A stretch of 64,000 bases of DNA from Hyperoplus lanceolatus (Eukaryota > Chordata > Actinopteri > Uranoscopiformes > Ammodytidae): positions 38,590,501 to 38,654,500 of the forward strand of contig CM049396.1 of NCBI GenBank assembly GCA_026929865.2, written 5' to 3'. A program made the translations under genes and the position numbers. Each line of letters begins with the position of its first letter. Position 1 is the first letter of the stretch. Shown piece after piece: positions 24,601 to 35,518 of the stretch. The notes below the pieces were generated by a model, which saw nothing but the letters and a program-made list of their open reading frames with translations, was not told the origin of the DNA and made no database searches.

Positions 24601-27600
24601 GCATCCATTTTTCCTGCATAGGCAAGTTAAAAAAAACACAAATCTCAATCCAGTGAATAAAAAAACAAAACTGTTCCCAAATCTTCATATTGGGATTATA
24701 TTTTAGTTATTCTAAAGTTTTCTCATTTCGATGTGACGCTTACTCTGAGGTTGGGTGAACACAGCTTACCACCATTACATTCTAGAGGGAAACAAGAATT
24801 ACTGAATGAGTGAAAGCAGGTAAACCACTTAAGTAGAAAATAAAAGAAATGCCCACGCAGCACAGAACTTACCTTCTCCACCCCCCGAAGAAACTTATCT
24901 GTTCCTGTATAGTTCCTCTTAGGTTCTGTGAGCAGCTCGCACAAGCGCTGGATCGTAAATGGAATTCTAAAATTAAGGAGAAAAGGCAAAGGACTTGAAA
25001 AACATTGTGGCGGTCTTCAATAAAAATGTGCACTGAAATTCGGTTTAATTTATTTCCTTTATTAAGTATGCCTTTAACATTACACCCAAAGATTTCTGTT
25101 ACTTAAAGCCACTACGAGTAACTTTGTCCGTTGGCGGCCCCTTTAAGGCCAGGACACACCGGTCCGACTATCGACCGTCGCCCGAAAATGGAGTCTGCCG
25201 TTTCAGGCAGCTCCAGTCTGCCCGTCGCGGCCAAAAAAGTGCCAAGACTGACTCTCCGTACGCTCTGCGCTTGCGCTCCATAACAGCAGGCGGTGCCAAT
25301 CTGTATTGTGGCCCATAAAAATAAGGAAGCCGGAAATGATGGGACTAGGGATGTCCATGGTTAACTGGTTAACCATTAACCGTCAAGAAGATTTTTAACC
25401 GGTTAATACTAAAGGTTAAACGGTTAAAAAAAAATATATATTAATTTCTCTGAAATCCGGACTCTTATTTTGATGTCGCTAAAGCGGATGTAAGAATGCC
25501 AACTGTCGGTAAAGAATGAAAAGAGTCGTGTAGGCTACGCTCAACTTTATAATAGGTCCATGGTACGCTCCAAGTCACAACTTATGGTCACAACGCTCCC
25601 GTGTCATGTTTGTATAATTGAATTAACAGCGTGGGCTCCCGCTAGCTTAACATAGCGCGAGGTGCATGCTGTCCTGCATCTATCACCGTCTCAGTGAGTG
25701 TGTGACAGACAGCCAGGCAGTGAGTGCCTGCCCCCTGCACAGACACAGAGAGGTCTGCCATGATTGTGTGCCAGGATCAATAGCGAAAATCCGTCATAAA
25801 CAAAAGCGTTAACTAAGTATCGTTATGCAGTACTGATAACATCGGAGCTTATCAATATTACGGTCTGTCAAAATGTTGCCCCGTGCTCTGCACTACTTAG
25901 CACCAGGTTTCGGTGGGCTACCCATCCCCTAAGCCTGTGTGTGTGTAAATGTCCCTTTTCAGTCACTTATTGCACTTTCTGCTCCTACATTCGCGTACTA
26001 GACCTCTTCTCACAACAGACAAAGGTGCCGTGTGAATGTCAACATATAGGCATTTAAATTGTCTACTGTTCCCTGAATTGTTCTTAAATTAATATGCCGG
26101 TCCTTGGAACAAAAAAAGGTCGGGAGCCCGGCTATAATGCTTCATGTATTTCACTATAAATAGGCTAAATTAAATCTTAACGGTTAGCCATCCCTAGATG
26201 GGACAGCTCTCTAGACCATAAACATAGATATAAATATGTATTTATATATGGACCATAAAGAGCACCATAGCAGAGAGTGTCGAGCATGGTGTCGAGCAGT
26301 CAAGGGTTGATGCATGCGAGTACTCGCTGAACGAAACAAACAAACACATTAAAACAATGGCTAGCGATGCGATACTGTTGTGAGCTAGAAAACAGCTTTA
26401 CGACAGCGGGCGTCGTAAAAATACTACCGCTTTTGTCCAAAGGGGCCGCCAATGGACAAAGTTACTCGTAGTGGTTTTAAGGCTCACTAAAGTGAACCCA
26501 TGCAGGTCAGACATGCCAAAAGGGAAAGAAAATCTCAGAGGATCTGAGGAATAGAGTTGTGATGTTGCACACCTGTCTGGGGACATCTATACATTTATTT
26601 AAAAAAAAGTTTAAGTTCCATCGGTCCACCGTGAGGCAAATCATCTACAAATGGAGAGCTCTAAGAGTGACTGAACATCTGCCTAGCAGTGGACTTCCTT
26701 CAAAAATATCCACAAGCGCCACAAGAAAAGTGATTTTTCAGGTAAAAGCCATACCAAACATCATCTTTCTGGCCATCTGAACTCTCATCAGTGGTGTCGT
26801 TAAGTGGAATTGAGATGTCACTCTCTTCTGAGCTACTGTAGACAATCACTTTCTTTTGGTGACCAGCGTATACAGCCATGTCACTGGCACAACTCTCAGA
26901 AATGTACTTTGCACTAGTTGCTGTGTGCTTGTGGAAGCAACTGCCACCTGAAAAATCTGATTCCCCTACATTTCTGCCTTTAAATCAAGGCTCAAAACCC
27001 ATATGTGGTGTTTCCTCCCCATTAACCCATTGATGACGGCTGCTGCGCGATGCCACATTGGCTCTCCTGCCTGATGCTGCATCGCGCAGCATTATTACTT
27101 TATCTAATTTTCATGGCATTCCCAGCATAGAATGCACTGTCATTGGTTCAAATACACATGAGGTGGGTTTTGTTGATTTTTTTAAGACCACGTGACCACC
27201 CAAAAGTTGTGTGGTTTGCCGAAAATCACGTCAATCAAAAAAATAAAAAATAAAAAAATAAAACAAAATAATAAAAATAATACGCCGGCTATGTCGCCGA
27301 CGGAACAGTTAGTGGCGTTTGGTGCGCAGAATCAAGGTCTACTATAGACTACTGACGAAAATCACACAACACATTGCATCTATTTATTAACAATATTTAA
27401 TAATTTTCTAATTCATCTAATTTTGACGATTTTTAGAAATATGTGTTGGTTTGTAAGCGCTAAGGGAGCATGTTTAAATAAAACCTGTGAACCTTAACTT
27501 TTAAATGTATTTTATTTCATGTTTCTGTGTGCTACACAGGCTTAGATATTAAGGTTTTGGTAGACTTGACAATTCGTACTATTTTTTCAGAAAACCCTCA

Positions 27601-30600
27601 GGCATTAAGGACATACATCCTAGATTGCCATAGTCATCAATGGGTTAACTATCTTACCTCTGCACTACTATCTGTGTTTATGTGGATGTATGGGCTTTAC
27701 GTCTTTTATTTTGGTTATTGTTATTTTACCTTCATTGTTTACCTACTGAATGCACTATGTACAGCACTTTGGACAGTGCAAACTGTCATAAATGTGCTTT
27801 TATAAATACATTTTACTTACTTACTTACTTATAACTCACCCAGGCCCTTTGGCACAAATCACCCCAATCCCAGAAATTTGGATAATAAGCATGATGCACC
27901 AATTTAGGGCTGACATCGTGCTAACTGTAGATTTGTAACCTCCATCTCCGTCTCCACAGGAGTGACTGACTCCCGCTGTCGGCTTGGGCTGAAAAACTAA
28001 ACTGAAACTAAACTATCCTGACCTGTATCCCGAGCAAAATGAATGAATAAATATGGTTACTTAAGACAATGTGTTGTGCGATTTGCGTCAGTAGCCTACA
28101 GTAGCCCAGTTATTTTGCTCTGCTCGGCACCAACTGTTCCGTATTACACATGTGCCGATCACAGCCTTATACATGTATTCTTTTTTTTTTTAAATAATGG
28201 AATACAGGTTCTATCTACCTGGGGGGGCCGCCCAAGTAGAGCATATGTGTGGGAAACACTGACTTCAGCATGCCACCTACCCATTGTATCCTGTCACAAT
28301 CTTCAGGATTCTCTCCTTCATATCTTCAAATGGAATTGACTCCACGTTGGGATTAGCAACCCCTCTTTGGTCAGGTGCTGAGGCTTTGAAGTCATCCATC
28401 ACCGTCTCCAATTTAAACAGGAAGTAGTTCTTAAATTGAGACCACTGAACCCTAGAGGGGAAACATGAAGCAGAATGGCCATGTTTACACGACACTGGTC
28501 TTGCTAAAAACGGAAACATTTTCCTTTACGTTTTCAAAAATGTAACACGTTCAGACGCAATGTTTTGAAAACTTCAAACCTTCCTGTCCCTTTCAGATTT
28601 AAGATAAAAGCCCAGTGTATCCCCCAGCGCTTTATAGCTAAGGTGGCCGCCTTAGCAACGCCAGCCCCCCATCTTGACTACCAACCGACCAAAAAAAAAA
28701 TATATGTATATTTTTTTTTGTTGTGCTGCAAAATTAATGTACTAGCAAGCACGATGTGTGCTTGTGCATGGTCATAACTGCGCGAAAGGCGGTAAAAAGC
28801 ATGTGTCTCCAAGCGTTTCTCTATCAGCTGCTCTGTGTCTGCAGCTTTACACGCGCGACTGTACCTCGCGCTACTACGGCATGCACGAAGGAGAGTTAAA
28901 CGAGCAGAACCAAACCGATATTTAACTGGTGGCAATAATAAACGCAGTGCAGTTCTATGGGGATATTTAGCTGAACAGAAAGAAGTGCTCTGCAAAGCTA
29001 GAACAGTTTAAGACTCCACATCACAGTGGCAACACAACCTATTTATCAGCTCCGACATGGCAGAGAAAAGTTTGATGAATGCATGCGAGTGATGGCCCAG
29101 CCAAGTTTCAGTAAGTTTACAGAAGTGCCACACTGTTACTGTCTTTGAAATGCATTTAGTCATTTTAAAGGGAAAACACATTGTATTTATTATTTAATTA
29201 TTTTATTATTGAGTTATTTTTCAAACAGCATGCTAGTGTAGGCCAAGAAGATTTATTTTCAGAATTTTCAATGCTGCTTTATTTTTATGTTTTAAATTGG
29301 GAAATACATGTTCCATAACGACCAATAACCTCTGTATTTAAAAAGAAATCAAGCAAGTAGGCTCAAAATAACCATTAATGAATTATAGGCTATCGCATCA
29401 CAGTAGGCCTATTGTCCACAATAATCGCACAACAGCCCCCATCCAAAAAGGAACTTTAAAAAGTTGAATTCTCACTTTGATGTGCAAACACATGTTAAGA
29501 GTATGGTCCATTATTTGTATTTAGTGTGTCTGCATAGTATTGCACCAAAACAGTAGAAGGTTTCTTTAATTGTGCTTTGTACTGTCTGCATGTTTGCACA
29601 TCATTTGTACCTGCACATAGCAAACAAAATTGCACAACTGTAAGGTCAGTGTCTGCTGTATTTTTGTATTCAAATTAACAGTTGTTTATTTATTTACTGC
29701 GTGTTGGCATCTTTGAGCAAAATACCCCCCAAATTTTCGCCGGGGCAGTGACCACCTTGACTAACACATTTTCTGGGGGAAACACTGAAGTCAATTAACG
29801 TTTGGCCAGTGAAATGCTTTTCATTCAAAGCCGCAGCAGGCAATGCTCTGCATTCACAGTAACTGCTACGCGCTGATCTATAGATAGTGTTTTTTAATGT
29901 AGAAAAGCTGTGTCCCTGGCATTACCGGTGGTGACATGAGTTTATTAGTCCCTAGAAAAGCTGGCAGAGCACAAATCTTTCACCAGCCAAAGTGGCAGGT
30001 GGTGTCAATATTAACTTACTTACACTTAGACTAAATGTACCTGCATTTGGCGAGTGTTATATTTGAGCCCTGCACAAGACTCTCCGCTGATCACACTCAG
30101 TGCGTTTACATGCAGACTCATAATCGGGTAACTAAACGAGTATCACTTCAACATAAACTGCATGTAACTGCCGATCTACTTCGCACACAAATCGGCACAA
30201 TAACGGACAAGAGAAGTCGGATAAGAACACCTAGATAACTCGTTCATTGTCGGCATTCTCTCTGCATGTGTACAGGGCTCGGATATCGCATATCGGACTT
30301 CTCGTTCTGTGCTTGTGTGCCTGCGCGTTATAGGCTACACCATGGGTTATTGCCGGAAGAGAACCGGACGTGGATCTTTTACCACTTGTTGAAAGCATGG
30401 TTGAAAGGGCTACAGCACCACTTAGCTTAGTGGAGACAGCCATGCATCGGACATTTATCCGATTCCTGAAAGGCCATGTATACTCAGACAAGTGACACGG
30501 ACCATTCGAGTGTCTAGTTCGATATATGTCTTAATCCAATCTTGTTGTGCCATGGAAACGCACTGAGCGATGGTGCAGCGGAGACACAGTGCATGTTGTC

Positions 30601-31901
30601 TTCTAACTTCTAAATCTTGTGTAGCTATTTGACAGCAAATGTAACAGACTTCTGCATGAGCGGAGCGGAGCCGTGACGTCATCGTTATCACAGGGAACGT
30701 CATTGCTATTCACATGGTGACACTGGAGTTGAGTTTTGATAAAAGATTCCACTCTGGAACCTGGTTTCAAAAGTTTACGTTTTCAAGACTGCGTTTGCTG
30801 TTATGTAAACGATAGGCCGCAAACGTAAACATACTTTTGCATTTGTGTCATAATTGTTCGGTATAAACATGCCCTAAGGCTAACCACATTTGGTGTAACA
30901 CACCAGAATACAGTCAGTAATGTTACATTTGGACCAAAACTAAAAGTTAAAATACAGTGACACTGATATAATGTACAACACAATCTGTATAAAGGCTATT
31001 CCTGGGGATGGGACACCTACAAAAGGTATAACACATTTAAGTCCTAAACGTTATCAGTGTGTGTGTGTGTGTGTGTGTTGAGGAGCAAAGAGGGGTTGAT
31101 TTATCAGGCGTGCAATGTTCACTTACATGGTCTCTCCAGTCTTGGCAATGTGACATAGAAACTGTTCCAGAAGAGGACAGGCCTCTTTCTTTGCATTCTT
31201 ATCGAAATCTGAAGTGACAAAATAAAACACACTGACATTAAGTTGTGCATTAGCCTGATCAGAGATGTACGGGCTTTGATTTAACCTAGCTTAACCTACA
31301 GCTCTGATAACTCTGTTGCAACGAATGGAGTAATTATCTAACTTGGCAAACTCAGCGAACCTCGTAAGTCTCTGCCGACACTTTGTCTTAATAACTTTAG
31401 CTAATGACATAACGTAGCGAGCTAGTGGATGCTATCAGTCTAGTTAGCACGCCAGCTAGCCACGAATAGCTTAAGTTTAGCGCACTGGCTAACATGTTAA
31501 GTTAGCTGCAGCAGCGTAGCCGGCAAACAGTAGAATACAATGTCCAGTTACATCATGTCAACCACAAAACATGTGTACAAATAGGCAAATATCTAGTTAA
31601 ATTCATGTTAGTTTGGAAGTAAATATAGAGAAAAGCATCATATTTTGGTAAGCTTTATTGACTGGCTAATGAATAAGACAGACAGCTAACCATTTCCGTG
31701 AGGGCGCTTGTAATGTTAGCGTAAGCTAGTCTACAGCAGCAGCTAGTTAGCCAATTTAGCTCGTGAGCTACAACCCGTTTATATTGTATAACACAACTAT
31801 TACGCGGGCAGCCGTATAGCACATCGTCTCAATCAACACAACACCTAGCTTAATAAAGTGAAGTGACCTCTGAGCGCCTCTTGAAGCGAGTCAATTTCCA
31901 T
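18263..31901 (-). CDS. ppp4r2: Protein phosphatase 4 regulatory subunit 2, nine coding exons, complete
   Basis: Regulatory subunit of the PP4 serine/threonine phosphatase (PPP4C/PPP4R2/PPP4R3 complex), a mainly nuclear complex acting in DNA-damage response and centrosome/snRNP maturation (family knowledge). Seen here: coding exons 31901-31868, 31208-31127, 28451-28281, 24966-24873, 24781-24744, 24613-24539, 24403-24263, 23856-23564 and 18654-18263 all have AG/GT borders and matching phases; the lengths sum to 1320 nt, i.e. 439 aa plus stop (human about 417). Residues 1 to about 127 form the conserved N-terminal domain (motifs [64 protein letters not shown]). The middle is proline/serine rich ([13 protein letters not shown]), followed by [17 protein letters not shown] (possible NLS) and a long acidic run; the tail is Ser/Thr/Glu rich and ends in EPMEQD. 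The start is the only in-frame ATG and matches the family N-terminus (LQEAL). Which teleost paralogue (a or b) was not determined. Confidence 0.97.
18750..19405. mobile_element. CGATAT-rich MITE with a degenerate SINE inside
   Basis: Starts AGGGCTG and ends CAGCCCTA, with sub-terminal runs of ATATCGTGATA on both sides. 18846-18990 is a degraded copy of the tRNA-SINE body also seen at 8163. No target duplication could be confirmed. Confidence 0.65.
19414..19880 (+). repeat. GAACTGCAAGCAG repeat, 5'-complete, 3'-truncated
   Basis: Begins AACTAGAACTGCAAGCAG, as does the longer copy at 47188, and shares CTCACTTCACAGAATC and GTCGTATCGAAATTC blocks. It stops abruptly where a Tc1 transposase fragment starts. 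Confidence 0.75.
19881..20415 (+). pseudogene. Tc1-like transposase C-terminal fragment with terminal repeat
   Basis: The plus strand encodes [18 protein letters not shown] (third catalytic acid region), then [19 protein letters not shown] and [10 protein letters not shown], followed by the terminal repeat ending TTGGAGGGGACTGTA. The N-terminal half and other terminus are missing, and the frame is shifted in the middle, so it is dead. Confidence 0.85.
20420..20715 (+). mobile_element. Second Tc1-type 5' terminal part
   Basis: Starts at GTATCTCACAAAAGTGAGTA and continues TGGGACAACACTGAAGAAAT and CAACACACAGCCATTAATG, the left terminal repeat of another common fish Tc1 family. It is cut before the transposase. 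Confidence 0.8.
21188..21788. mobile_element. TTAA-flanked MITE (AGAGGACCTATTAT ends)
   Basis: Ends AGAGGACCTATTAT and CATAGGTCCTCT with TTAA outside both. A TTAA target is the mark of piggyBac and Kolobok families. GC-rich centre without a frame worth naming. Confidence 0.8.
22622..22995. repeat. Foldback repeat with a 44-bp near-perfect palindrome
   Basis: Arms of about 57 bp (CTCCGCGAGAAG ... GACAGAGCTGCGAGAA) recur inverted at 22930-22990. The part 22907-22950 is itself a palindrome centred on ATTACGTAAT with one mismatch; its central 28 bp are perfect. Confidence 0.8.
23390..23500. repeat. Partial hAT-like right end
   Basis: GGGGCCACCCAAGTTGAG then GTGGGAAACACTG. Almost the same block is at 28168-28261 in another ppp4r2 intron. 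Confidence 0.6.
23564..23856 (-). CDS. ppp4r2: ppp4r2 coding exon 8, acidic region
   Basis: 293 nt, acceptor TTGTCAG, donor GTAGGG. It encodes [18 protein letters not shown], a putative nuclear-localisation patch EVKRLKF and long Asp/Glu runs, then [13 protein letters not shown]. The following intron is 4.9 kb and full of mobile elements. Confidence 0.95.
24263..24403 (-). CDS. ppp4r2: ppp4r2 coding exon 7
   Basis: 141 nt, acceptor TTATTAG, donor GTATGT. It encodes [16 protein letters not shown] and then a diverged stretch ending EHEEDKDS. The final codon is split with exon 8 and reads Ser, as in the human SESEVSS segment. Confidence 0.93.
24539..24613 (-). CDS. ppp4r2: ppp4r2 coding exon 6
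   Basis: 75 nt, acceptor ATGCAG, donor AG/GTTGTG (weak). It encodes [25 protein letters not shown], equivalent to the human LNRMNGVMFPGN segment. The following intron carries a (CT)n run at 24489-24516. Confidence 0.9.
24744..24781 (-). CDS. ppp4r2: ppp4r2 coding exon 5 (38 nt)
   Basis: Very short exon, acceptor CTCTAG, donor GTAAGC, encoding [12 protein letters not shown] plus two bases. Human has VYPSS at the end of this segment. The size and phase link exon 4 to exon 6 in frame. Confidence 0.93.
24873..24966 (-). CDS. ppp4r2: ppp4r2 coding exon 4
   Basis: 94 nt, acceptor TTTTAG, donor GTAAGT. It encodes [15 protein letters not shown] and [15 protein letters not shown], ending exactly on a codon. 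Exons 4 to 7 lie in 0.7 kb, with the three introns between them only 91, 130 and 135 bp long. Confidence 0.97.
25107..26476. mobile_element. TTAA-flanked AGC-type element, copy with hAT insertion
   Basis: Ends AGCCACTACGAGTAAC and GTTACTCGTAGTGGTT, with TTAA on both sides (25103-25106, 26477-26480). The right 100 bp match the other copies (CGGGCGTCGTAAAAATACTA). The interior is largely replaced by other repeats, including the hAT at 25346-26196. Confidence 0.8.
25346..26196. mobile_element. hAT-type element with perfect 8-bp target duplication
   Basis: Ends TAGGGATG and CATCCCTA; GATGGGAC flanks both sides (25338-25345 and 26197-26204). Sub-terminal GGTTAACC repeats near the left end. 851 bp, no transposase. 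Confidence 0.9.
26559..26745 (+). pseudogene. Tc1-like transposase N-terminal fragment
   Basis: Encodes a helix-turn-helix piece, [15 protein letters not shown], then [16 protein letters not shown], as in the paired/HTH region of Tc1 transposases. No catalytic part follows. Confidence 0.75.
26755..27925 (-). mobile_element. Fragment of the pogo-like element found at 34778-43051
   Basis: Matches 35214-35515, then the pieces of that element lying between its insertions, up to TTTGGCACAAATCACCCCAA and CATCGTGCTAACT. It is interrupted only by a piggyBac-like MITE (27026-27644) and so provides empty sites for the insertions in the other copy. Confidence 0.85.
27026..27644. mobile_element. piggyBac-like MITE in TTAA
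   Basis: Ends CCCATTGATGAC and GTCATCAATGGG, flanked by TTAA at 27022-27025 and 27645-27648. The sister copy reads CCCCATTAATCTTACC at 35480 without the insert. CCC ends plus TTAA are piggyBac hallmarks. 619 bp, no transposase. Confidence 0.9.
28168..28261. repeat. Partial hAT-like right end
   Basis: Same block as 23390-23500, ending GTGGGAAACACTG, directly before ppp4r2 exon 3. Confidence 0.6.
28281..28451 (-). CDS. ppp4r2: ppp4r2 coding exon 3
   Basis: 171 nt, acceptor CTCTAG, donor GTAGGT. It encodes [15 protein letters not shown], then [24 protein letters not shown] and LKIVTGYNG, close to the human sequence. Confidence 0.97.
28613..29787. mobile_element. hAT-like non-autonomous element (CAGTGT...ACACTG)
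   Basis: Ends CAGTGTATCCCCCAG and CTGGGGGAAACACTG. The interior shares TGTACTAGCAAGC and CATGCTAGTGTAGGCC with 56700-57210. No intact target duplication. Confidence 0.7.
30096..30567. mobile_element. MITE with CTCAGTGCGTTTACATG ends
   Basis: Left end CTCAGTGCGTTTACATG and right end CATGGAAACGCACTGAG are inverted with one mismatch. Interior has TATCCGAT-type motifs on both sides. The class is not assigned. Confidence 0.65.
31127..31208 (-). CDS. ppp4r2: ppp4r2 coding exon 2
   Basis: 82 nt between a CTTCAG acceptor and a GTAAGT donor. It encodes [16 protein letters not shown] and [11 protein letters not shown], the most conserved helix of the family, and splits the ATG codon of the next Met across the junction. 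Confidence 0.95.
31868..31901 (-). CDS. ppp4r2: ppp4r2 coding exon 1
   Basis: Encodes [11 protein letters not shown] plus one base. The ATG context has a G at -3 and a G at +4. The donor reads CAGAG/GTCACT, a tolerable but not consensus 5' splice site. Confidence 0.9.
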
Positions 31902-32050
31902 CACGTCGTTGCCCTCTATCAGTCTTGTGGGTGAAAAAAAAGAGAAGCAGACTGGAGGCTAGCTGCTGCTGCTAAAGCTACGATCTCACAGCAGACAGAG
32001 AGGAGGGAGCATTTTAATATGGCGCCGTGAGGTCATTGCACGCTCACAGA
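31902..32050 (-). promoter_or_regulatory. ppp4r2: ppp4r2 5' UTR and TATA-less promoter region
   Basis: Upstream of the ATG the minus strand is pyrimidine rich with GCAGCAGCAG/GCTAGC stretches and has no TATA box at a useful distance. A YY1-like site (AATATGGCGCC on the plus strand, 32016-32026) sits about 120 bp upstream of the ATG, a usual place for YY1 in TATA-less housekeeping promoters. The start site itself is not visible. Confidence 0.4.
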
Positions 32051-32705
32051 TAGCCAGGAAGAGCCATGTTGAAGAAGCATTGCTTATGAAATATTAGAAA
32101 ATAATTACAAAATAAAATATACATCATAATGTAGAAACACATTAAGAGGTATGATGAAATGCTGTGCTCCTACCACGTCTGGCTGATATCGAGAAAATAC
32201 ACACAAACACACACACTCAAACTTTAAGAAAATTCATACAATCACAAATTCAGGTGACAGACTTTAGAACAGGACTAATTGTATTGTCTCAGTAGTTTTG
32301 AAACATTGTCAATTAACTATATAGGCTAGCCTATTATAGCCTGCTGTATTATCTTAGATGACATTTTTCATAAAAACAAAAGCACTACAAACAAACATGT
32401 AGCCTACTAATTTAATTAAACAAAAGATAACCTTTTGAAAATGACTGTGCAACTCAACAAATGTGCAGTGACAACATTGCCTGATGCTGTGTGTGACCTA
32501 AACCTTGGTAGAGAGATAATCAGAAACTGTTATTTTTGAAGGACTACATGTGTTTGAAAGTTGGAGAGAATCCCTAACATGTTATCACTTTAACATTTCT
32601 AAAATAGGCTACTTGAAAGGAAAAAAACACTAAAAGGCTTGAGATTGTTGAAACACATGCAATGGTCATTTCAGTATCTCAGCGTCAAAACACGAATTTT
32701 ATTTT
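32051..32705. other. Upstream region of ppp4r2, gene-free
   Basis: AT-rich with no supported element. Open frames are short. Confidence 0.4.
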
Positions 32706-33050
32706 ATAAAATTAAGGGTGGAGTCAGTGATTCTAGAGAATGCTTGTATGTTGACAAAATGACTTTTTGTGAAAATCATTGAATATCTTCTCACGATCCA
32801 CTACCTCCTGTACTGATGCGCGCAGAAAAACAATCTGGTGTGAATATACACAGCCTAGGGCTCTGTAAACCGGTATGTATACAAAAGGTATGTAAACAAA
32901 GGGGAGCCACCGTAACTAGCAACATGCCCATTGACAGAGTCTAGGCTGTGTATTAACACTCCCCCACCCCACCCCACCCCCAAGCGTACCCACAGTACGG
33001 ACACGTAGCGGATCCAGAGGAAATATTCAGGGATTTTGACAACAAACATT
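32706..33050 (+). repeat. Interspersed repeat, second copy of the 9706 family
   Basis: Reads like 9706-10192 without the Tc1 end in the middle; a poly-C run lies at 32960-32982. It abuts the TTAA site of the next element. Confidence 0.7.
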
Positions 33051-33062
33051 CTCCACCATTAA

Positions 33063-34746
33063 AGCCACTACGAGTAAGTCGGCACGTTGGCGACACCTTT
33101 GAACAAAAGCGGTAGTATTTTAACGACGCCAGCTGTCGTGAAGCTGTTGGTGCGTGTCCGTCCCTGCGTTCCATTAGTAGTTGCACTTCCCCTCGTTCAT
33201 TTACCCTCAGCCCTTGGTATGACGTAACAGCATACGTTGCACGGAGGGAACTTGGAGTGCGGAGGGAGACTGGGCGGGGGAGGAGCGGGGGAATTAATGG
33301 AACCCACTTGCTCACTTGCCCTTGTAGTCGCAATGGACCGTCAGTTACATAGGTAGTTGTAGTTCTGAATGCAAATAATACAGAATTATAACATTCTGCA
33401 AAGGTAGTCTATATTGCAGAAAGCCATTTCCATAGCATAACAAACGTTGAATTTCGACACGGTAACTCAGATTATCAAGATAATGTTACTTACACATGTA
33501 AATTGTTTGCTCCAACATATTTTCTTATTTGTGTTAGTTTCAACCAAAAACATTTGTTTTAAATAGTCCTATAATTGGCAGCCATCGGTGTTATAGCAGC
33601 AATGTGTAAACTGCAATACATTCACTGGATTGTTCATATGGAAATAGGATTGCCTAATTGAGGCGTTTTGGAATATTTATATATATATATTTGTCCTGCG
33701 GGTGGCGATGTCACTAAAAGCATACAATCTACCCGAAAATAAAAGGAGAAGAAGAAGAAGACAACTGCAATGCACTGTGGGTGATATCCACCTCGAGTGA
33801 CCATGGATGTTCACTTGATCACTCAGCCCTCCGAGGGTCTATCTCACGAAGTTCACTTCAGTTTCCAGACAATTGGAACGACACTTAAGATGGCGGCGGG
33901 GATTCCCCCGAGGGCAAGTGCCTAGGGCAAGTGAACGAGGGCCTGTTGAACGGGTATTGGAACGCAGGGCGTGTGTTGAAAGTGTGGAGGGCACCGGACT
34001 CTTTTCGGCTCTGTGAGTCTATGGGTGACACAGCATCAACTAATGGCAGTAAGTGCTAAACACACCTGATTGCAACAATGCATTGTCACCTCTCACGGAG
34101 CTGAACGAGTCCGTGTCCTCACACCAAGCGAATGAACGAGAGATGGCAGTTAGTTAGTATGGATCACGATGAGGTAATGTGTTTATGTTGTAAATAATGA
34201 CTATTTCAGATGAATAATGGTCATCTGATGATGCTGGTGAGGCAAAGTAGCCTAAACTTTGTTTTAGTAGGCTACCGCTCATTCATTTAGGAGTAAACAC
34301 TGCAGTCTAGGTTCGCTGCGTGAAATTGTGTATACGTTGCTTGGCAACGCCCTCCCGCCCGCCTATCACTCTCCCTTTTAGCTTTTCTTCATTGCATTTT
34401 CTTTTTTTTCTTTGATGGTTCACCCCCGTTATCAGTCATTATGAACAAACAACTGTCTCAAACAAGGCTCCCGCTCCCCTTCCCTCACCTGGAACCATAG
34501 GCTTCTCAAATCGCGTTCCTGCGCCGCACTGAAATCTGCGACCAATACGGATATGTGACCATAGAGCATGCACGTGTGAACCGAAAATCGGACTGGGTGT
34601 ATGACCAGATCAAATGCAGTAATAAAAACTATATAAAAAAGTCTTTCTTTGCACAGATGGTCTCGTTTGCTGTTAAAGGTAATTTATGATTATGAGATGA
34701 AACATGAGGCTGTTTAAAAGATATTTAAATGTTACTCGTTGCTGCT
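33063..34746. mobile_element. TTAA-flanked AGC-type element, copy C (reverse orientation)
   Basis: Ends AGCCACTACGAGTAAG and GTTACTCGTTGCTGCT, TTAA on both sides (33059-33062 and 34747-34750). Relative to copies A, B and D it is inverted. It carries an 808-bp insertion (33162-33969). Confidence 0.85.
33162..33969. mobile_element. Insertion with CCCTGCGTTCC ends in copy C
   Basis: Ends CCCTGCGTTCCA and TGGAACGCAGGG. Uninterrupted relatives read CCGTGTGTTGAAAG here; in copy C CGT stands on both sides of the insert, a 3-bp duplication. 808 bp, no transposase. A 3-bp duplication suits PIF/Harbinger or CMC-like classes. Confidence 0.75.
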
Positions 34747-35518
34747 TTAAGTGTCAAACCAAACTTAAAAATATATAGGGGAGAGTGGGGTGAGATGTGC
34801 CACTTTTTACTCAAAGTGACTTTAAAGTGAGGCCTTCCTTGACAGTAAAGTCTCCAACTCAAATATGTACATACATTTCAGGGTGTTTTGCATCCCCGCC
34901 AAGAATAATTTTGGATCTAAAATAAACTGTTTAAGAAATATAGCTTTCGGGAAAAAAGTTGTCTTGTGGCGCAACTTGCCCCCGGTGTGGTGTAAATTGT
35001 GCCTTTTGAGAGAATACCATGGGGTAAATTGTGCCATTGATATATCTCATAAACTGTAATGCAAGACAAATCCATTAGACAATCACTTATTAAAGGTTTA
35101 TTTAAAGTAAATAAAGTAAATATTTTACAAAGATTGAAGGACACTTTTCTTAAACAAGGCCTTGCAGATCTAGTGGTTTTACCTGCAAAGCTCACAATGA
35201 CATATTCACCATCATCATCTTTCTGGCTATCTGAACTCTCATCAGTGGTGTCGTTAAGTGGAATGGAGATGTCAGTCTCTTCTGAGCTACTGTAGACCAT
35301 AACTTTCTTTTGGTGACCAGCGTATACAGCCATACCAATGGCACAACTCTCAGAAATGTACTTTGCACTAGCTGCTCCGCCCTTGTAGAACCAACTGCCA
35401 CCTGGCATATGCGATTCACCCTCCATTTCTGCCTTTAAATCAAGGCACAAAACCCATCTGTACACCCTGGTTTTTCCTCCCCATTAATCTTACCTCTGCA
35501 CTACTATCTTTGTTTATA

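Larger units (their letters stand above)
28483..30877. repeat. Possible composite MITE (CATGTTTACAC ends)
   Basis: Begins GGCCATGTTTACACGAC and ends TATAAACATGCCC; both flanks carry TACGTTTTCAA motifs. If real it is split by the elements at 28613-29787 and 30096-30567. Ends are diverged. Confidence 0.35.
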
